Assembly (NCBI GenBank): GCA_951799425.1 | Contig: OX637409.1 | Location: 12,930,960 to 12,994,959 of the forward strand | Length of the DNA stretch: 64,000 nucleotides | Origin: Ilex aquifolium | Lineage: Eukaryota > Streptophyta > Magnoliopsida > Aquifoliales > Aquifoliaceae | Direction of reading: 5' to 3' | Part shown: in pieces, positions 11,312-24,062 of the stretch | Position numbering within the stretch: position 1 is the first letter of the stretch | Layout of the letters: every line of letters begins with the position of its first letter | Made by a program: the position numbers and the translations under genes | Notes under the pieces: generated by a model | Databases searched by the model: none | The model's input: only the letters and a program-made list of their open reading frames with translations | Told to the model about the DNA's origin: nothing

Positions 11312-13117
11312 TGATTGATGAAAAACGTTGTTGTTTCCAACCCCTAAACATCACCATTTGACATGTGTATATGGCTTATGTGTGAAAGGGAGTGTCACTC
11401 TCCCTCGGGGTAATGCAAGAGATTAGGCAACAACGGATTGGTGGAAAATGGAATGAAGAAAATGTGAAATGAAATGCGGGTGTGTGAACAAAAGTGCTCC
11501 CAATCGCAAAGAGTCTTTTGTGGGTCGGTGTTTTACTTGGAAAAGTATTCCAAGGTCGTCTCCTCAGGGAAGGAAAGTTCAAGTTGTGTGAAGGTGATTT
11601 TGCAAAAGGTAAAGAAAGTGAAATCTTTTGTTTGAGTTTTTGTGATTGAAGTTTGTAAATGAAAATACAATAAAAAAAAATGTTGGCTAATCCAAAAGGT
11701 TCACTCCAATGGGAATGCCCAATCAACTCGAAACCTTCCTCCGAGGGTTTATAGATGAACGATTGATTCGTGGGAAGCTAGGGATAAGATGGGTTACTAT
11801 CTAAGCATAAACCGTGACTAGGCCTACGGAATATCAAAGACTCACCAACTTATCCACCCTCAACTCAGTCAAACCGAACCATCGTACACCGAGAGAGGAA
11901 ATAAAATGAGTTGAATTGGAAAATCCAAGAGGAGGTCTCTCTTGAATTAGCCAACTAAAAATCTAGCTACTCATGAAAGCAAGAAAGAAATGCATAATGT
12001 AAAGAGACATAATTGAAATGGAGAATGAAACTTAAATGAATGCAAGAAATCTTAAACTAAGAAGAAAAATATTCAATACCCATTTTAAAGCAAGAAATGA
12101 AGAAAACTTGGAAGCAATAATGGTGGATTGAAGAACATGTAACTAAACTTGAAATATACTTGAAATAAAGGAGATTACAATGCAAGAAATAAAGATTACA
12201 AGAGAACTACAACTTACTGCCATGAAATGAGTGAAGAAAATGCAAAAACATAAGCTTCTATTACACTATTCATCATCTTCTTCATTGAACTACTCCTAAG
12301 CTTAGGTAGCCACCCCCTGAAGAACTTGTGTAATGCTGAATATATGGAGAGTGAGCCTTCCAATTTCGTCCATGAGGCTCCCCCTAGCCTGTGTGCAGAC
12401 CTCCCATCAATAGGAGGCTGAATGGATGGGTGTTGCAGGCTAGGACAAGCCTCCCCCAGGCTACCCCTTCTCTCTCTCGTCCCCCTTAATGCCCAAGCCT
12501 TCAAAGTCTTCAAGTAGGGTGTAGGAGGCATGGTTGTAGGGATAAAATGTCAGGCTAGGTGTGGGCGAAGTGTAGGTGGGACCCCCCAAGCAAGTGGAGC
12601 ATGATTGCAGGCGATTCTGGGCTGTCAGGAGACAGTACCGGTACTGCATACCGGTACAGTTTCTCTGCTCCGGACCAGTCTTCATAGAATTGGAGTAACT
12701 TTTGATCTAACCGTCCGATTGAGCTGAAATTTTGAAACAACACAGAAGACATCTAGATCTACAACTTTCATTTTTTGAACTTGTTCAGATTCGAAGTGTA
12801 TCATGGTCAAAATGGAGGAATACCAAGGCTCTGTTTCCAGTTGGTGTGGCTGCTGGTGCTTTTGTTCCCAAACACCAATACCTCCTTGATTTCTTCACTT
12901 TTAAGCCTCCAAATCTTCATGTAATGTGTCCATGCCCTCACCACACACCCATCATAGTTGCAAGGTCCTAAAATCAATCATTTAAGCTATAAAAACTTGC
13001 AACATTGAAAATTCAACATTATTCATAAAATTGGCTAACACTAAGTACTTATATGCAAAAGTTGAGTTAAAATGAATGTAATGAGGCCTTCAAATATACA
13101 ATATTTTGTGCTCCTCA
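11312..13117 (-). mobile_element. Athila solo LTR in the RT of C
   Basis: A 1.8-kb LTR flanked by a perfect 5-bp target duplication ATGAG (11307-11311 and 13118-13122). On the minus strand it begins TGAGGAGCACAAAATATTG, the same start as the LTR of C itself (24383) in inverted orientation. No internal region remains. Excision of the LTR and one duplication restores the RT frame across VRDE/VLKLLD. Confidence 0.95.
12635..12656. repeat. GTACCGGTAC pair in Athila solo LTR
   Basis: One exact copy at 12635-12644 and a one-base variant (ATACCGGTAC) at about 12649-12658, about 460-480 bp from the LTR start in element sense. Confidence 0.85.
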
Positions 13118-13925
13118 ATGAGGTACTCAAGCTACTTGATGTGGCCATCATCTTTCTAATTGTCGATAGTAAATGGGTTAGCCCCACTCCAGTAGTGCCA
13201 AAAAAATCGGGGGTCATAGTGGTTGCAAATAAGGAGAATGAGTTGATTCTGATAAGAGTAGTCACCGGATGGAGAGTGTGTATTGACTATCGGAAGCTCA
13301 ACTCTTGCATAAGAAAGGACCATTTGCCTTTGCCCTTCCTCGACCAAGTATTGGAGAGAGTAGCCGGACACTTGTTCTATTATTTTTTGGATGGATACTC
13401 TGGCTACAATCAAATTGAGATCGCATTGGAGGATAAAGAAAAGACCACCTTCACTTTCCCCTTTGGTACTTTTGCCTACCGATGCATGCCATTTGGGTTG
13501 TGTAATGCCCCAAGGACTTTTCAAAGATCTGTGATGGGAATTTTCAGTGATATGGTGGAAAAGATCATGGAAGTCTTCATGGATGACTTTTCCGTATTTG
13601 GGGATTCATTTGAGGGGTGTTTGGAGAACTTGGAGAGAGTACTTGAGAGATGCGAGGAGAAAAATTTGGTTCTCAATTGGAAGAAGTGCCACTTTATGGT
13701 GACACAAGGAATAGTGCTTGGGCATATCATTTTGGCAAAGGGGATCGACGTTGATAAATCAAAGGTTAAAGCCATTTCCAACCTCCCTACACCAAAGGTC
13801 GTCAAAGATATCAGGTCGTTTCTTGGCCATGCCGGCTTTTCCCGTCGTTTTATAAAAGATTTTAGTGCATTGGCTAGGCCCTTGACCAATTTTCTTTCCA
13901 AAGATGTCCCATTTTGTGTGGTCGG
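13118..13925 (+). pseudogene. Athila C reverse transcriptase
   Basis: Contains, in order, KWVSPTPVVPKKSG, WRVCIDYRKLN, the palm helix with FLDGYSGYNQIEIA, MPFGLCNAPRTFQR and the catalytic box FMDDFSVFGDSF, then GHIILAKGIDVDKSKV and FLGHAGFSRRFIKDFS. All core motifs are intact. A one-base frameshift (an extra T) near 13914-13918 breaks the join to RNase H. This is one of the better preserved stretches in the window, so C is probably younger than D. Confidence 0.94.
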
Positions 13926-14662
13926 ATGATTGTGAGGCATCGTTTAAAAAACTAAAAGGCATGCTCACTTCACCTCCGATCATGCGACCACCAAAGTGGG
14001 ACTTACCATTTGAGCTTATGTGTGACACGAGTGATTACGCAGTCAGCGTAGTGCTTGGTCAAAAGGAAGACAAGAGACCATATGTAATATACTACGCTAG
14101 CAAGACTCTAAACGAGGCACAAATGAATTATATCACCACCGAGAAAGAGTTGCTAGTAGTAGTATTCGTATTGGATAAATTTCAGTCTTATATCATTGGT
14201 TCACCTATAGTAGTCTATACCGATCATTCTGCTTTGAAGTATCTTTTGTCTAAGCAGGATGCAAAATCGAGACTCATTAGGTGGATCCTCCTACTCCAAG
14301 AGTTCAACTTGATAACCAAAGACAAAAAAGGAGTGGAGAACGTGGTGGCGGACCATTTATCTCGACTTATGGTTCAAGATGCCGATGAGCATATTCCTAT
14401 CCTTGACTCTTTTCCTGATGAGCATTTACTTTCTATTCATTCTATTTGTCCTTGGTATGCTGACATTTGTAATTATCTTGCTACAGGACAAATACCACCG
14501 CACTGGAGCCCGAAGGATAAACGGAGGTTTATGGCGGATGTGAAGTACTTCTACTTCGACAACCCGTACTTGTTCAAGTATTGCCCAAATCAAGTGATGA
14601 GGAGATGCGTACCAGAAAATGAACAACTGGAAGTCCTTGCATTTTGTCATTCAGAGGCTTGA
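13926..14662 (+). pseudogene. Athila C RNase H
   Basis: Visible residues are FELMCDTSDYAV (first Asp), TTEKELLVVVFVLDKF (Glu), VYTDHSALKYLL (Asp) and ENVVADHLSRL (final Asp), followed by the Athila linker FPDEHLLSI, WYADICNYL. The frame runs unbroken to a stop at 14660-14662, just after CHSEA, the beginning of the integrase zinc region, where a Cys or Gly codon is expected. Confidence 0.93.
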
Positions 14663-15687
14663 GATGGCCACTTCTCTTCAAATAAGACCTCGACAAAGTT
14701 TTTACAATCAGGTTTTTATTGGCTCTCTTTAATCAAAGACTATGTTTCATTTTGTAAGGAATGCGATAGGTGCCAAAGATTGGGTAGTGTGACCCGAAGA
14801 AACATGATGCCCCTCTCCCCTGTACTTGTTATTGAGATATTTAACTGTTGGGGCATCGACTTTAAGGGTCCATTCACCATGTCTTTTGGCTACCTATACA
14901 TATTACTGGCAGTGGACTACGTGTCCAAATGGGTGGAGGCTATCCCAACTAAGATCAATGACCACCGGGTCATGGTTAAGTTTCTCAAAGAAAATATTTT
15001 TTTCGAGGTTTGGAATGTCTCGTGCTATGATAAGTGATGGTGGTTCTCATTTTTGTAATAGGCCATTTGCATATTTAATGCATAAGTATGACGTCACACA
15101 CAAGGTGTCTGCCACATATCACCCACAGACCAATGGCTAAGCCGAGTTGGCCAATAGGGAGATCAAGAACAAACTAAAGAAAACAGTGAACCCTAATATG
15201 AAGGATTGGTCATTTAGGTTGATTGATGCCCTATGGGCTTACCGCACTGCTTCAAGACTATTCTAGGTATGTCACCCTATAGACTAGTCTATGGCAAGGC
15301 TTGCCATTTGCCGGTTGAAAGGGAGCACAAAGCTTATTGGGCCATCAAAACCTTGAACTTCAACTTGAGAATGGCCGGAGAGAATTGGAAATTGGAGATG
15401 AATGAATTAGAAGAGATTCGAAGAGATGCGTATGAGAGCTCAAAAATTTTGAAAGATGACAGATCCATTTTAAGAAAGACATTTGAGCCCAGACAAAAAG
15501 TGCTCTTGTACAACTCTTGTCTCTCTATCTTTCAAGGGAAACTCCGATCCTGTTGGGATGACCCCTATCTTGTCAAGGTGGCCTACCCCAATGGAGCTAT
15601 GGAAATCACCAACCCTGAGGATGGCAAGACATTCAAGGTCAATGGCCAAAGACTTAAGCCATTTTTCGAGGGTTTTGAAGGTCAAAG
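14663..15687 (+). pseudogene. Athila C integrase (main part)
   Basis: The zinc-binding region (CHSEA...GHFS, then CKECDRC) leads into the core with WGIDFKGPF, ISDGGSHF and AELANREIK, so the D, D and E catalytic residues are all still encoded. Breaks are a frameshift near 15005 (KENIFF), a TAA stop just before AELANREIK where Gln is expected, and a frameshift near 15260. The last part, with [10 protein letters not shown] and the C-terminal domain ([23 protein letters not shown]), is open to 15687, where a solo LTR interrupts it. Confidence 0.92.
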
Positions 15688-17947
15688 TGTAAACCCCCAC
15701 ATGTTTAGATTAATATAGTAATTTAATTTTCTAGTAATTCTAATATAAGCAATGATGTAAGAATAAACTAAATAGATTGTAATAGTAGGAATATATACTA
15801 GGGAGACAAATGGATTGTAACGTTTAAGTTTCGAAGGTGTGTAAGCTTTAGAAGAGGGATTATGCAAGTTCTAAATGAATTTAGGTCAAAATAATGCTTC
15901 CATTGAATCCGGAAGGTCGAAAAACATTGGGAGAGGTAATATGTGGTGTATTGGAAGCTAGGAAGTATTCCGGAGTGAAAACACACTTAGAGAGAATTTG
16001 GGTAAAAAGGAGTTGGGACACCTTCTAGTATTTAGGTCATAAATTTTTATTGTGATCTCCAATGGATCTGAAATTTGGACAGTAGATAGTATACATCTAG
16101 GGCTACAAAAGTGTATATCATGAAAATTTTCCAATTCGACCTCTAAATGAGTCAAAACTGTACTGTAAGTCGGAGCAAAAATTTGTCAGTCAAACCGTAC
16201 CGGTACCGCGTACCGGTACGCCCAACTCCAGTAGCTTAACCATACCGGTACCGCGTACCGGTACGATTTCTCTGACACTCGCCGAACGGTTAAAAGTCAG
16301 GATTTTTGGGTTTAAAACACCACCTCAAGCCCTCATTTGCCCCATTCTTCACTCCACTCTCACCCTAAACACTTTAGAAACACAGAGAGAAAAAAAGGAA
16401 AAGAGAAACTCAAGATCAAAGGGGAAAAACACAAGATTTAAGGGTGATTCAAGATTCAAGCCCTAGATTTCAAGAACACCAAGGTAGGGGTTTTCTTCCA
16501 TTCTTGTTCATTGATTTAGGGTTAATAAATATGTATGTTTTGATTCTTAATGATATGTATTTGCTATGGCTTCATTGTTTCTTGGTTCTCTTGCAATTGT
16601 TAACATGTTTTACACAAAGTTAGGGTTGTATACCCATGAAATCCCTCTTTTTGGTTTGAAAAACCTTAGTTTTCAAGAGTGATGGGTTTTCCTCTTGAAC
16701 TCTTCCTTCATTCTTGATTTCAAAACCATAGTGTTTTGTGTTGAGTAATAAAATGATATTGTTGTGATCTCTTGCATTTTCCTAGTTGGTTATTGAAAAT
16801 GTCACATGCTTAATTTGGGGTTTTTAAGATATACTTGTAAATTGTGAAATTGGGTTTGGTATTGTATCTCTTATGAGTGTGGGATGACCATGGGTGACCT
16901 TTGACGAGATATCGTAGAGTGGGTAGACGTGTTGCTTGCTCCGTGTGGGTTGGCATTTTTCCTACCACTCATAGTGGGGTTAGTGCTTTGGTAAGACTAA
17001 ACCGCTATTGCTCACGGGTGCCGTGTCAGAGGGTTAGTATACTAATACCTGGGTTGGATACGTCACTGTCATTGGTATGACATACGCCCTTCCTAAAGGA
17101 TGGATATCTTTGATAAGAGTTGTGTGGGTGTGTGTGGGCTAGATATTACTCAATGTGTTGATTCATGGAGTTTGCCTCGCATCATGTTTGAGATACATAT
17201 ACATATGGTTGTGGAATATTCAAGTTATGGATTATTGTACTATTGTGGGAAAATGGTTTATATTTTGAAATTGATATGTATTGGATCTTGGTTTCTTTTA
17301 TTGTTCATTTCTAGTACTATTGCTACTTAAACTTGAGATCCGTTGTAAAATGTCCTTGTTTTACTTCAAAGATTATATATGCTATTTGTGAAATGAGACC
17401 GGCCATTTTATATGGTTTTATAAACCTTGTTCGAGTTTGGGAGGAATGTTGCTACAGAGCTTAGTGCTCACCCCCTACAAACAACATATTTCAGGTCTTT
17501 GTCTAGAGGAGGAGCTCGGAACTGACGAGCCGGGACATTGGGAAGCTCCCATAGAAGGGAATGTAGATCTCGAGGGAGACGCTTAGTGTTCTATTTTCTT
17601 TTGTGATAAACTAGGAAGTTCCTTTTGAGGCAATGTAAAGTCTAACATTATTTTTATGTTTCCGCTGCCAAGTGTAACTTAATTCTTTTGGGATGTAGAT
17701 GCCATTGTTTGGCATATTCTTTTGGATAATGTTGTAAGAATTTGTATGAATCAATGGACCCGGTGTGGTCAATGTAGTATAATTGCACAGGTTGTGTTTT
17801 GGGTAGAGCTCTCCGAACAAAGGAGACTCTGCCCGAATTTCGTTAAATTAAGGACCCCCGGTTATTTATGGATTTTTATTAGTTGCTCTCATGGTATAAA
17901 TGGTTTTATAATGTAATGCCGTCCAGGGTGGTATTTGGGGTGTTACA
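15688..17947 (+). mobile_element. Solo LTR 3 at the integrase end of C
   Basis: A 2.26-kb chromovirus-type LTR with ends TGTAAACCCCC and GGGGTGTTACA and a perfect 5-bp duplication CAAAG (15683-15687 and 17948-17952). It is the same subfamily as solo LTR 2 but lies in plus orientation. There is no internal region. Confidence 0.96.
16197..16264. repeat. GTACCGGTAC cluster in solo LTR 3
   Basis: Exact copies at 16197-16206, 16210-16219 and 16255-16264 plus a variant at about 16242-16251. The spacer AACTCCAGTAGCTTAACC matches solo LTR 2. A GGGTTTAAAACACC box follows at about 16308-16321. Confidence 0.92.
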
Positions 17948-17998
17948 CAAAGGGTGGAGGAGGACTTGGTGGATCCAGTTTATCCGGACCTTTTGTGA
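17948..17998 (+). pseudogene. Last codons of the Athila C pol
   Basis: After removal of solo LTR 3 the frame continues as RVEEDLVDPVYPDLL and stops at 17996-17998. This fixes the original end of the polyprotein. Confidence 0.85.
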
Positions 17999-19380
17999 GG
18001 AGTAAGTGTTCAAAGTAGCTTTAGTGTACAATTTCTTTCTGTCATCCTTTTTAATTGCAAGATTATTTGTTACTTACTTTATCTTTGCATATAGTGTTTT
18101 CATTCTTAGTGCAGATATTGGTGTTTTTGTCAAAGCTCAAGTGCGAGGTGTTCTCTAACCCTACTCATCTTTTTACAACTTTTTCATTGCATGTCATATC
18201 TTTTTTGTTGCATTGAGGACAATGCATGAATCAAGTTAGGGGGGGGGGGGGGGGAGGTGAGGTGCACCATTTGCATGATAAACCAATTTTTGTGGAAATT
18301 TTTTATTCATAATACCAATTTTTGTGGTGAAATTTACCTTTCACATATCCTACAGATTTTTGTTTACAATAGTTGCAAATTATGTGAAAAATTTGAAATT
18401 TTTTTTGTGAAAAATATCTGAATGTTGATTTGTATTCCCCTATTTAGAGTGTTATGAGTTTGTTAATATGTTGATCATTGCGTTGAACCTTGAATACATG
18501 AGCACATTATATAAGTTCATCCTATGCTTGAGTATCACATATGTGTTTTCTTTTGAACTCAACCTTAAGTGCACCTTGAACGTATAATTTTTGGCAATTT
18601 ACGGAGTTGATTCATATTTTAGTGCTTGACATGAATAGTGGAGATATTTAAGGACCCATGAGAGCTTTAGTGCCAATCCTTGTTAGAGGGAACTTACATT
18701 TACTTAAGGAACAATTTTTCAAATTTCAAATTTGTTCAATAATCTCGTTATGCTTGTTTTGGTTAGATGCATTTGGGTAGTTGATTGAATTTGTCTTGAA
18801 ATGCAATATGCTCTCCCATGCCTATCTAGAAATGATCTTAGGCCATCCTTGATTTACTTTGAGCTTTAGCCTTTTCTTATGAAAAGTTTATCCTTAGTGC
18901 AGTGATTGAGCCTTAATTGTAAATTCGGTTCCATGCCACACATTTTAGCAATCCAGTGCAAAAATGATAAAAATATGCCACACCTTGGTTGTTCCTAAGA
19001 GCTGAATATGAGTGATCATAAAAGAGAAGGAATTGTGGTGCGAAAACTCAACCAAAGGGATGAATGAAGTTGAATTCATAGAGTTGAACGGAAAAGAATG
19101 AAAATCCAAGAAAAGGAGAAAAAAGGGGTGAAAAGAAGAAAAGAATGACAAAAGAAAAGAAAAATGTTAAGGAAAAGAAAGTAAAATAAACAAAGAGTGT
19201 GGTGATGGTGTTAGACTGAAAATCCCATGAAAAGGGAGATGTTTGGAAATAAAAGTAATTCACTCGGAACAACCCTCTTTGTTGTCCTTTATCCTTTGTT
19301 TCACTTACCTCAATATCACCCCAAGGCCTCATTACAACCCGTGAAAGTCCTAAATGATCTAGAAAAGCATGGGGGATGCA
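17999..19380 (+). other. Athila C post-pol spacer, first part
   Basis: Non-coding internal region between pol and the env-position ORF. It includes ATTGAGGACAATGCATGA followed by a G16 run at 18239-18254, a polypurine landmark seen in many Athila/Tat elements, and A/G-rich DNA at about 19090-19200. Related sequence recurs in G (35641-36640) and, inverted, at 62170-63120. I see no gene in it. Confidence 0.75.
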
Positions 19381-21598
19381 TCTATAATATAAAACAGGAC
19401 GGCTTCAACAAGCCGATCCTACGGTCTCAAATTCATTCATCCAATGGTCAAGAAATTATAATTTTTTTCCTTAATATATTTCCCCCCAAAAGTCAACGAT
19501 TACGACTGATCTTAAACATATCTTACGGTCTTAAATTCATTCATTCAACGGTCAAGAAATTAACATTTTTTTTCCTTAATATTTTCTCTCTCAACCAATC
19601 AACGGTTATGACTGATCTTGGAACACAGGATTTTCTCAGACATAATAATTAAATTGGTCAAATTTGCCATAAATATCATCTGTGTAGTGTAACATTTTGA
19701 ATTTCTATAAGACACAATGATAACATTTTGATTAAAAAAAACTCATCAATTTAAGATAAAAAAAAACAATGGCACTGCTTAACACATTTATATTGAATAT
19801 AATTAATTTTAATTTTATTCTTATAATTAATTATCTGAAACTAACATGTCTTACACATAATAAAACATATTCTTATCAAAAGTTCAAGACTAAATTTTTT
19901 TATCTCTTAAGAAAACTCAACGCTAATATATTCTTATAAATTAATAATTTTGTAATAGCTTGTACTAATTAAAAAAATAATATTTTATAAATGATATTTC
20001 TATATAATTTTTTGATATAAAATATTTTGGCGATATGCTTTTTGATAAATTAAATTTTTAGTTTGTATTAGATTTAACTCGATTTTGATTACATGTATAT
20101 AAATTAATATTTTTTTAAGTCAATTATATATCTATAATATAAAACAGTGAGGCTTCAATAAGCCAATCATACGGTCTTAAATTCACTCATCCAACGGTCA
20201 AGAAATTACCAATGTTTTCCTTAATATTTCCCCCCAACCGGTCAACGATTACGACTGATCTCAGAACATATCTTACGGTCTCAAATTTATTTATCAAACG
20301 GTCAAGAAATTAATATTTTTAACCTTAATATTTTTTTCTTCCAATCGGTCAATGATTATGGCTGATCTTGGAACACATGATTTTCTTTGACATAATAATT
20401 AAATAGGTCAAATTTGTCATGAATTTGTATACGACACAATGATAACATTTTGATTAAAAAAAATAAGGGTGCTGCTTAACACATTTATATTGAATATAAT
20501 TATTTTTAATTTTATTTAATTAATTAAATATCTCAAACTAACATGTCTTACACATATCTTGAATCAAAAGTTCAAGACTAATTTTTTATTATCTCTTAAG
20601 AAAACTCAACGCTAATATATTCTTATAAATTAATAATTTTGTAGTAACTTGTACTAATTAAAAAAATATATATTTTATAAAAAATATTTGTAGATATTTT
20701 TTTGATAGAAAATATTTTGGCGATATTTTTTTGATAAATTAAATTTTTAGTTTGTATTAGATTTGACTCGATTTTGATTACATGTATATAAATTAATATT
20801 TTTTTAAGTCAATTTCTATCATATTTCATGGATTTATCTATAATATAAAGTATGGCGGTTTCAACAAGCCCATTCGAAGATCTCAAATAAACTCATCCAA
20901 CAACCACCAACATCTCTCTTAAAACCATTCATATTGAATTTTACCTTCTCACTCTTCTCACTCTTCACTCTCTCTCTGGCAGTGGCAAAGGGAGGAGGGG
21001 CAAGATGGGTCTGGGGCCACCATGAAAAAAAAATATATTTTGTTTTATATATTTTTTTGGATTAATTGAGCCCACTATAATGATTTATGAAAAACAAAAT
21101 TAATTGAGTCAAATAAGTTGGGTATTAGATCAAAAAAACAAAAAGAAAAAGTTCATACAAAATCTCTTAAAATTAGCAAACTAAAATTGATTCCTTAGAG
21201 CATTGGTATGATTTGTTGAATCCTCATTTGGTTCAAAAATTATGGAATATATAGTCAAAAATGAGTAAAATATGAAATTTGTGAGAAGATTAAAAATTAT
21301 AGAATATTGTTTTTATTTGTGTCAAATAAATTATATAATTGATCATTGATGTATAGATGTTTTCTTATTATTTTTTTTCAAATAGACCCTGTTTATATTT
21401 AATGAATTTATAAGTATCAAATCCAATATAAAAAATATAAATATATCACATTATTTTTATCTATTATACTTAAAGTGTGTCCACCTTAGATCATATTTTT
21501 GGTTTCGCCACTACTCTCAAGGATCTTCACTCATCACATCTCCAAATTAATCGGTTGGTTTAAGTTGCATCGTGCCTTCAGGCACGGGTTATCTCTAG
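19381..21598 (+). mobile_element. Non-autonomous Helitron in C spacer
   Basis: The element starts TCTATAATATAAAA after an A and ends CTAG before a T, the usual A/T Helitron insertion pattern with no target duplication. A 6-bp-stem hairpin (CGTGCC TTCA GGCACG, 21571-21586) precedes the terminus by about 8 bp. No helicase or Rep coding is present. The 5' end sequence is repeated at 20131 and 20837, each preceded by A, so the body is about three tandem units (750, 706 and 762 bp) sharing CGGTCAAGAAATTA-like blocks. The Athila spacer resumes at 21599. Confidence 0.85.
21571..21586 (+). terminator. Helitron 3' hairpin
   Basis: CGTGCC-TTCA-GGCACG forms a perfect 6-bp stem with a 4-nt loop just before the CTAG end; in Helitrons this acts as the transposition stop signal. 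Confidence 0.85.
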
Positions 21599-22719
21599 TA
21601 CCTTTAAAGAAAAAAAGAAGTTGAATTTGCTATCTACTACCCTAGCATTCATTTCATGAGATTATGCCAAGGTTGATTCATTTTCATGCATGTACTTCAA
21701 TTTTGGATTATATGTGAGCATACTTTGTTTTGTGCACAAGATTCTATCTCACATATACAAATACACATGGAGAGCATGTTAGGATAACCGTAGTGTGATT
21801 CATTGTTAAGAGACACCCTTGGTGGATAGCCAAAGTGAATGTGAATTCCGTTGTGTAAATGCTTAAATTACATGTCCATTTCACACACACACACGAGTTT
21901 GAAAATGAATATGCAGATGCATACTCTAGACTAGCATTTAAAGCCATGGTGATGCTCATATGTGCTTGGTTCGGGTATTTGAACGATGTGTTATGTAGCC
22001 CTATGCTTGCCGGATGGGGGAATATTGCTCAAACTTTTGATATTTGTAGGAATTAGGAATGCCCTTGTCGTTTGAATATGTGTTTTACATTTTGGGTATT
22101 CATTTTGGTAGTTAAATGTAGAAATCCATGCCTTGTGTGTTGAAAGCATCAAAATTTCAAATCATATTGCAATTTCGGTAATGACTTAGGGCATGATCGT
22201 TCAATTGTGGTTCACATGTGTAGCTCATGTTTTTGGAAGAGTAGAGGTCATGAATAGGGTGTTAGAATGTGTAGGGATTGAAATAAAGTGGAGTGGAAGT
22301 GAAATTGGGAAACCCAAGGGTTTTGTGTAAAAAGGCAAAACCTACCTGTAGTTTTGGTTCAAAACCTTCTGGTAGGTTTCATTTCAGTGCACAAAACCTA
22401 CCGGTAGGTTTTCATCGACCTACCAGTAGGTTTTGCTCAGAATGCCAAAAATAAGTGTTTTAATTCAGATTTTTCGGGGGACTATTCATTGTCTTCCAAA
22501 CTTACGAACTCCAAGACTCTATCCTCTCCCTCTAACCTCTCCCAAACTTCAAAACACCTCACCCAAATCATAGAATACTACATTTCTCTTGTCTAGGGCT
22601 TGATTTTGAGAGGATTTTCCCGAATTTAGTGGACATTTGCATAAACCATAGGTTTCCAATTTTTTCCCCCATTTTCCAATTACTTTTAGGGTTTCTTCAA
22701 ATCCTAGAAATCTCTTGCC
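21599..22719 (+). other. Athila C spacer, second part, and env leader
   Basis: Non-coding DNA with CATTTCATGAGATTATGCC, found also in G near 36185 and inverted near 62140, and a short CA repeat near 21890. The last 400 bp hold the palindrome cluster and a C/T-rich leader before the ORF start. No independent gene is seen. Confidence 0.7.
22342..22438. repeat. CCTACCGGTAGG cluster upstream of C env-position ORF
   Basis: An exact AAACCTACCGGTAGGTTT-like 18-bp palindrome around 22394-22411, with variants CCTACCTGTAG, CCTTCTGGTAGG and CCTACCAGTAGG on either side. It ends about 280 bp before the ATG at 22720. The same palindrome occurs in the LTR of the same element. Confidence 0.9.
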
Positions 22720-24062
22720 ATGGCTCGTGTAGGAAAGACTTTCCTTGACACTTTTGAGCCCATCGAGTGGCTTTTGATGTGGGCTTTGACCATTTTTGGC
22801 ATCAGGGCACTATTGATCACCATGGCCCACACCAAGTGCACGGGACCGGGTTCCCCACAACCCGCAGGTACTATTGCCCGCAAGAGGAGCGGGGAGGGTT
22901 CGAATGGTGATAGGGGGAGATAAGAAAGAAAGCTAGGAACGATGCTCACTACCAAGGCATTGAAGAGAAGAATGTGACATGTGAGCGGTATGTGGATAGG
23001 CTCACCCTTGGCCCGAATAACGAAGTAGTGAGGATCATTGAGGGCCATGGGATAGGGATATGGTTCGAGCCAGTGAGCGGGTTCAACTTGGCGATGTGTA
23101 GAGAATTTTTTCAAAAATTGAAGGTAGTGGACGAATATGAGTGTATTTTGAGGACGAATGTGAGGGGGAAGACTTTTGATGAGACCCTAGACTTCATCGC
23201 TACTATGATGAAGTACCAGAGGCCGCCCCCCAATACCCCGGTGTATCCACACAACATCTCTGGGGTAAAGACCATCCCGGAGTATGCGAGGTTGATGTAC
23301 GAGGACCCGACCCAATTCAGGGGGACAATCCAAGTCGGGGGCCTCAAGCACTCCTATGGGATAATGAATAAGGTGTTACATTATAACTTGATCCCCAGGG
23401 GATCCGAGAAGAGCCCGAACATGGAAAAGCTCTCCCTCCTACATGCTGTTATGATTGGGAAGGCTACAGATGTATCCTTTTTGATATGGGAGTTTATGAA
23501 GGAATTTGCTCAGGCTAGGAAGCCGAAGGCGAATCTCCAATTTGGCAATCTTGTCATCTAGATGTGCGACCACTGCAAAGTCAAGGGATACTTCTTTGAC
23601 GTGCTGACTCCCCCTGAGACCGGAGCCATTGGGAAGTCACACGGTAGCAAGAGGACGACCATGAGTAGGGGTGAGCGAGCCAGAGCCCCGAGACCTGAGT
23701 CATCAGCTGTAGGACCATTTGCTGTGGGGCCGTCTACTTCTGGGCCATCTACTTCTGCCCCTATGCGCACAGTGCCACAACGCCTGGACATTTTGGAAGA
23801 GACGGTGCAGGGGATTTTGATGATGATGACCAGGCTCTTCCAGCATACTTTTCCGGGCGAGCTGATCTCCGGTGGACCTCCGCCTCCAGCCACTGTACCT
23901 TTCACCTCCGCCCCCTCAGTTTCCACTGTTGTTGGGGTGGGGGATTCTAATGATGACAAAAAGGAGGAGGAGGAGGACGGGAGTTAGTATGAGAGTGGGG
24001 ATGATGATGCTGGAGATGATGAGGCTGGAGAGGATGATGATGGGGATGAGGATGATGAGTAG
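22720..24062 (+). pseudogene. Athila C env-position ORF (putative plant transposon protein)
   Basis: This is the extra ORF between pol and 3' LTR in Athila elements; its function is not established. The start MARVGKTF is chosen because copies in I begin MARSLG. Order: a hydrophobic segment (WLLMWALTIFGIRALLI, residues about 18-34), a basic Arg/Lys region, a conserved domain with VTCERYVDRLTL, GIWFEPVSGFNL, VYPHNISGVKTIPEYARLMYE and LHYNLIPRGSEKSPNMEKL, then NLQFGNLVI and FDVLTPPETGAI, a Ser/Pro linker, a short heptad-like VPQRLDILEETVQGI and a very acidic tail. Breaks are a frameshift near 22915 and stops at 23559 and near 23985. The single N-terminal membrane segment could suit an envelope-like or membrane-tethered protein, but that is inference. 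Confidence 0.85.

Noticed and set aside
23558..23959. Minus-strand 133-codon ORF
   Set aside because: Shadow of the Ser/Pro-rich part of the env-position ORF of C.
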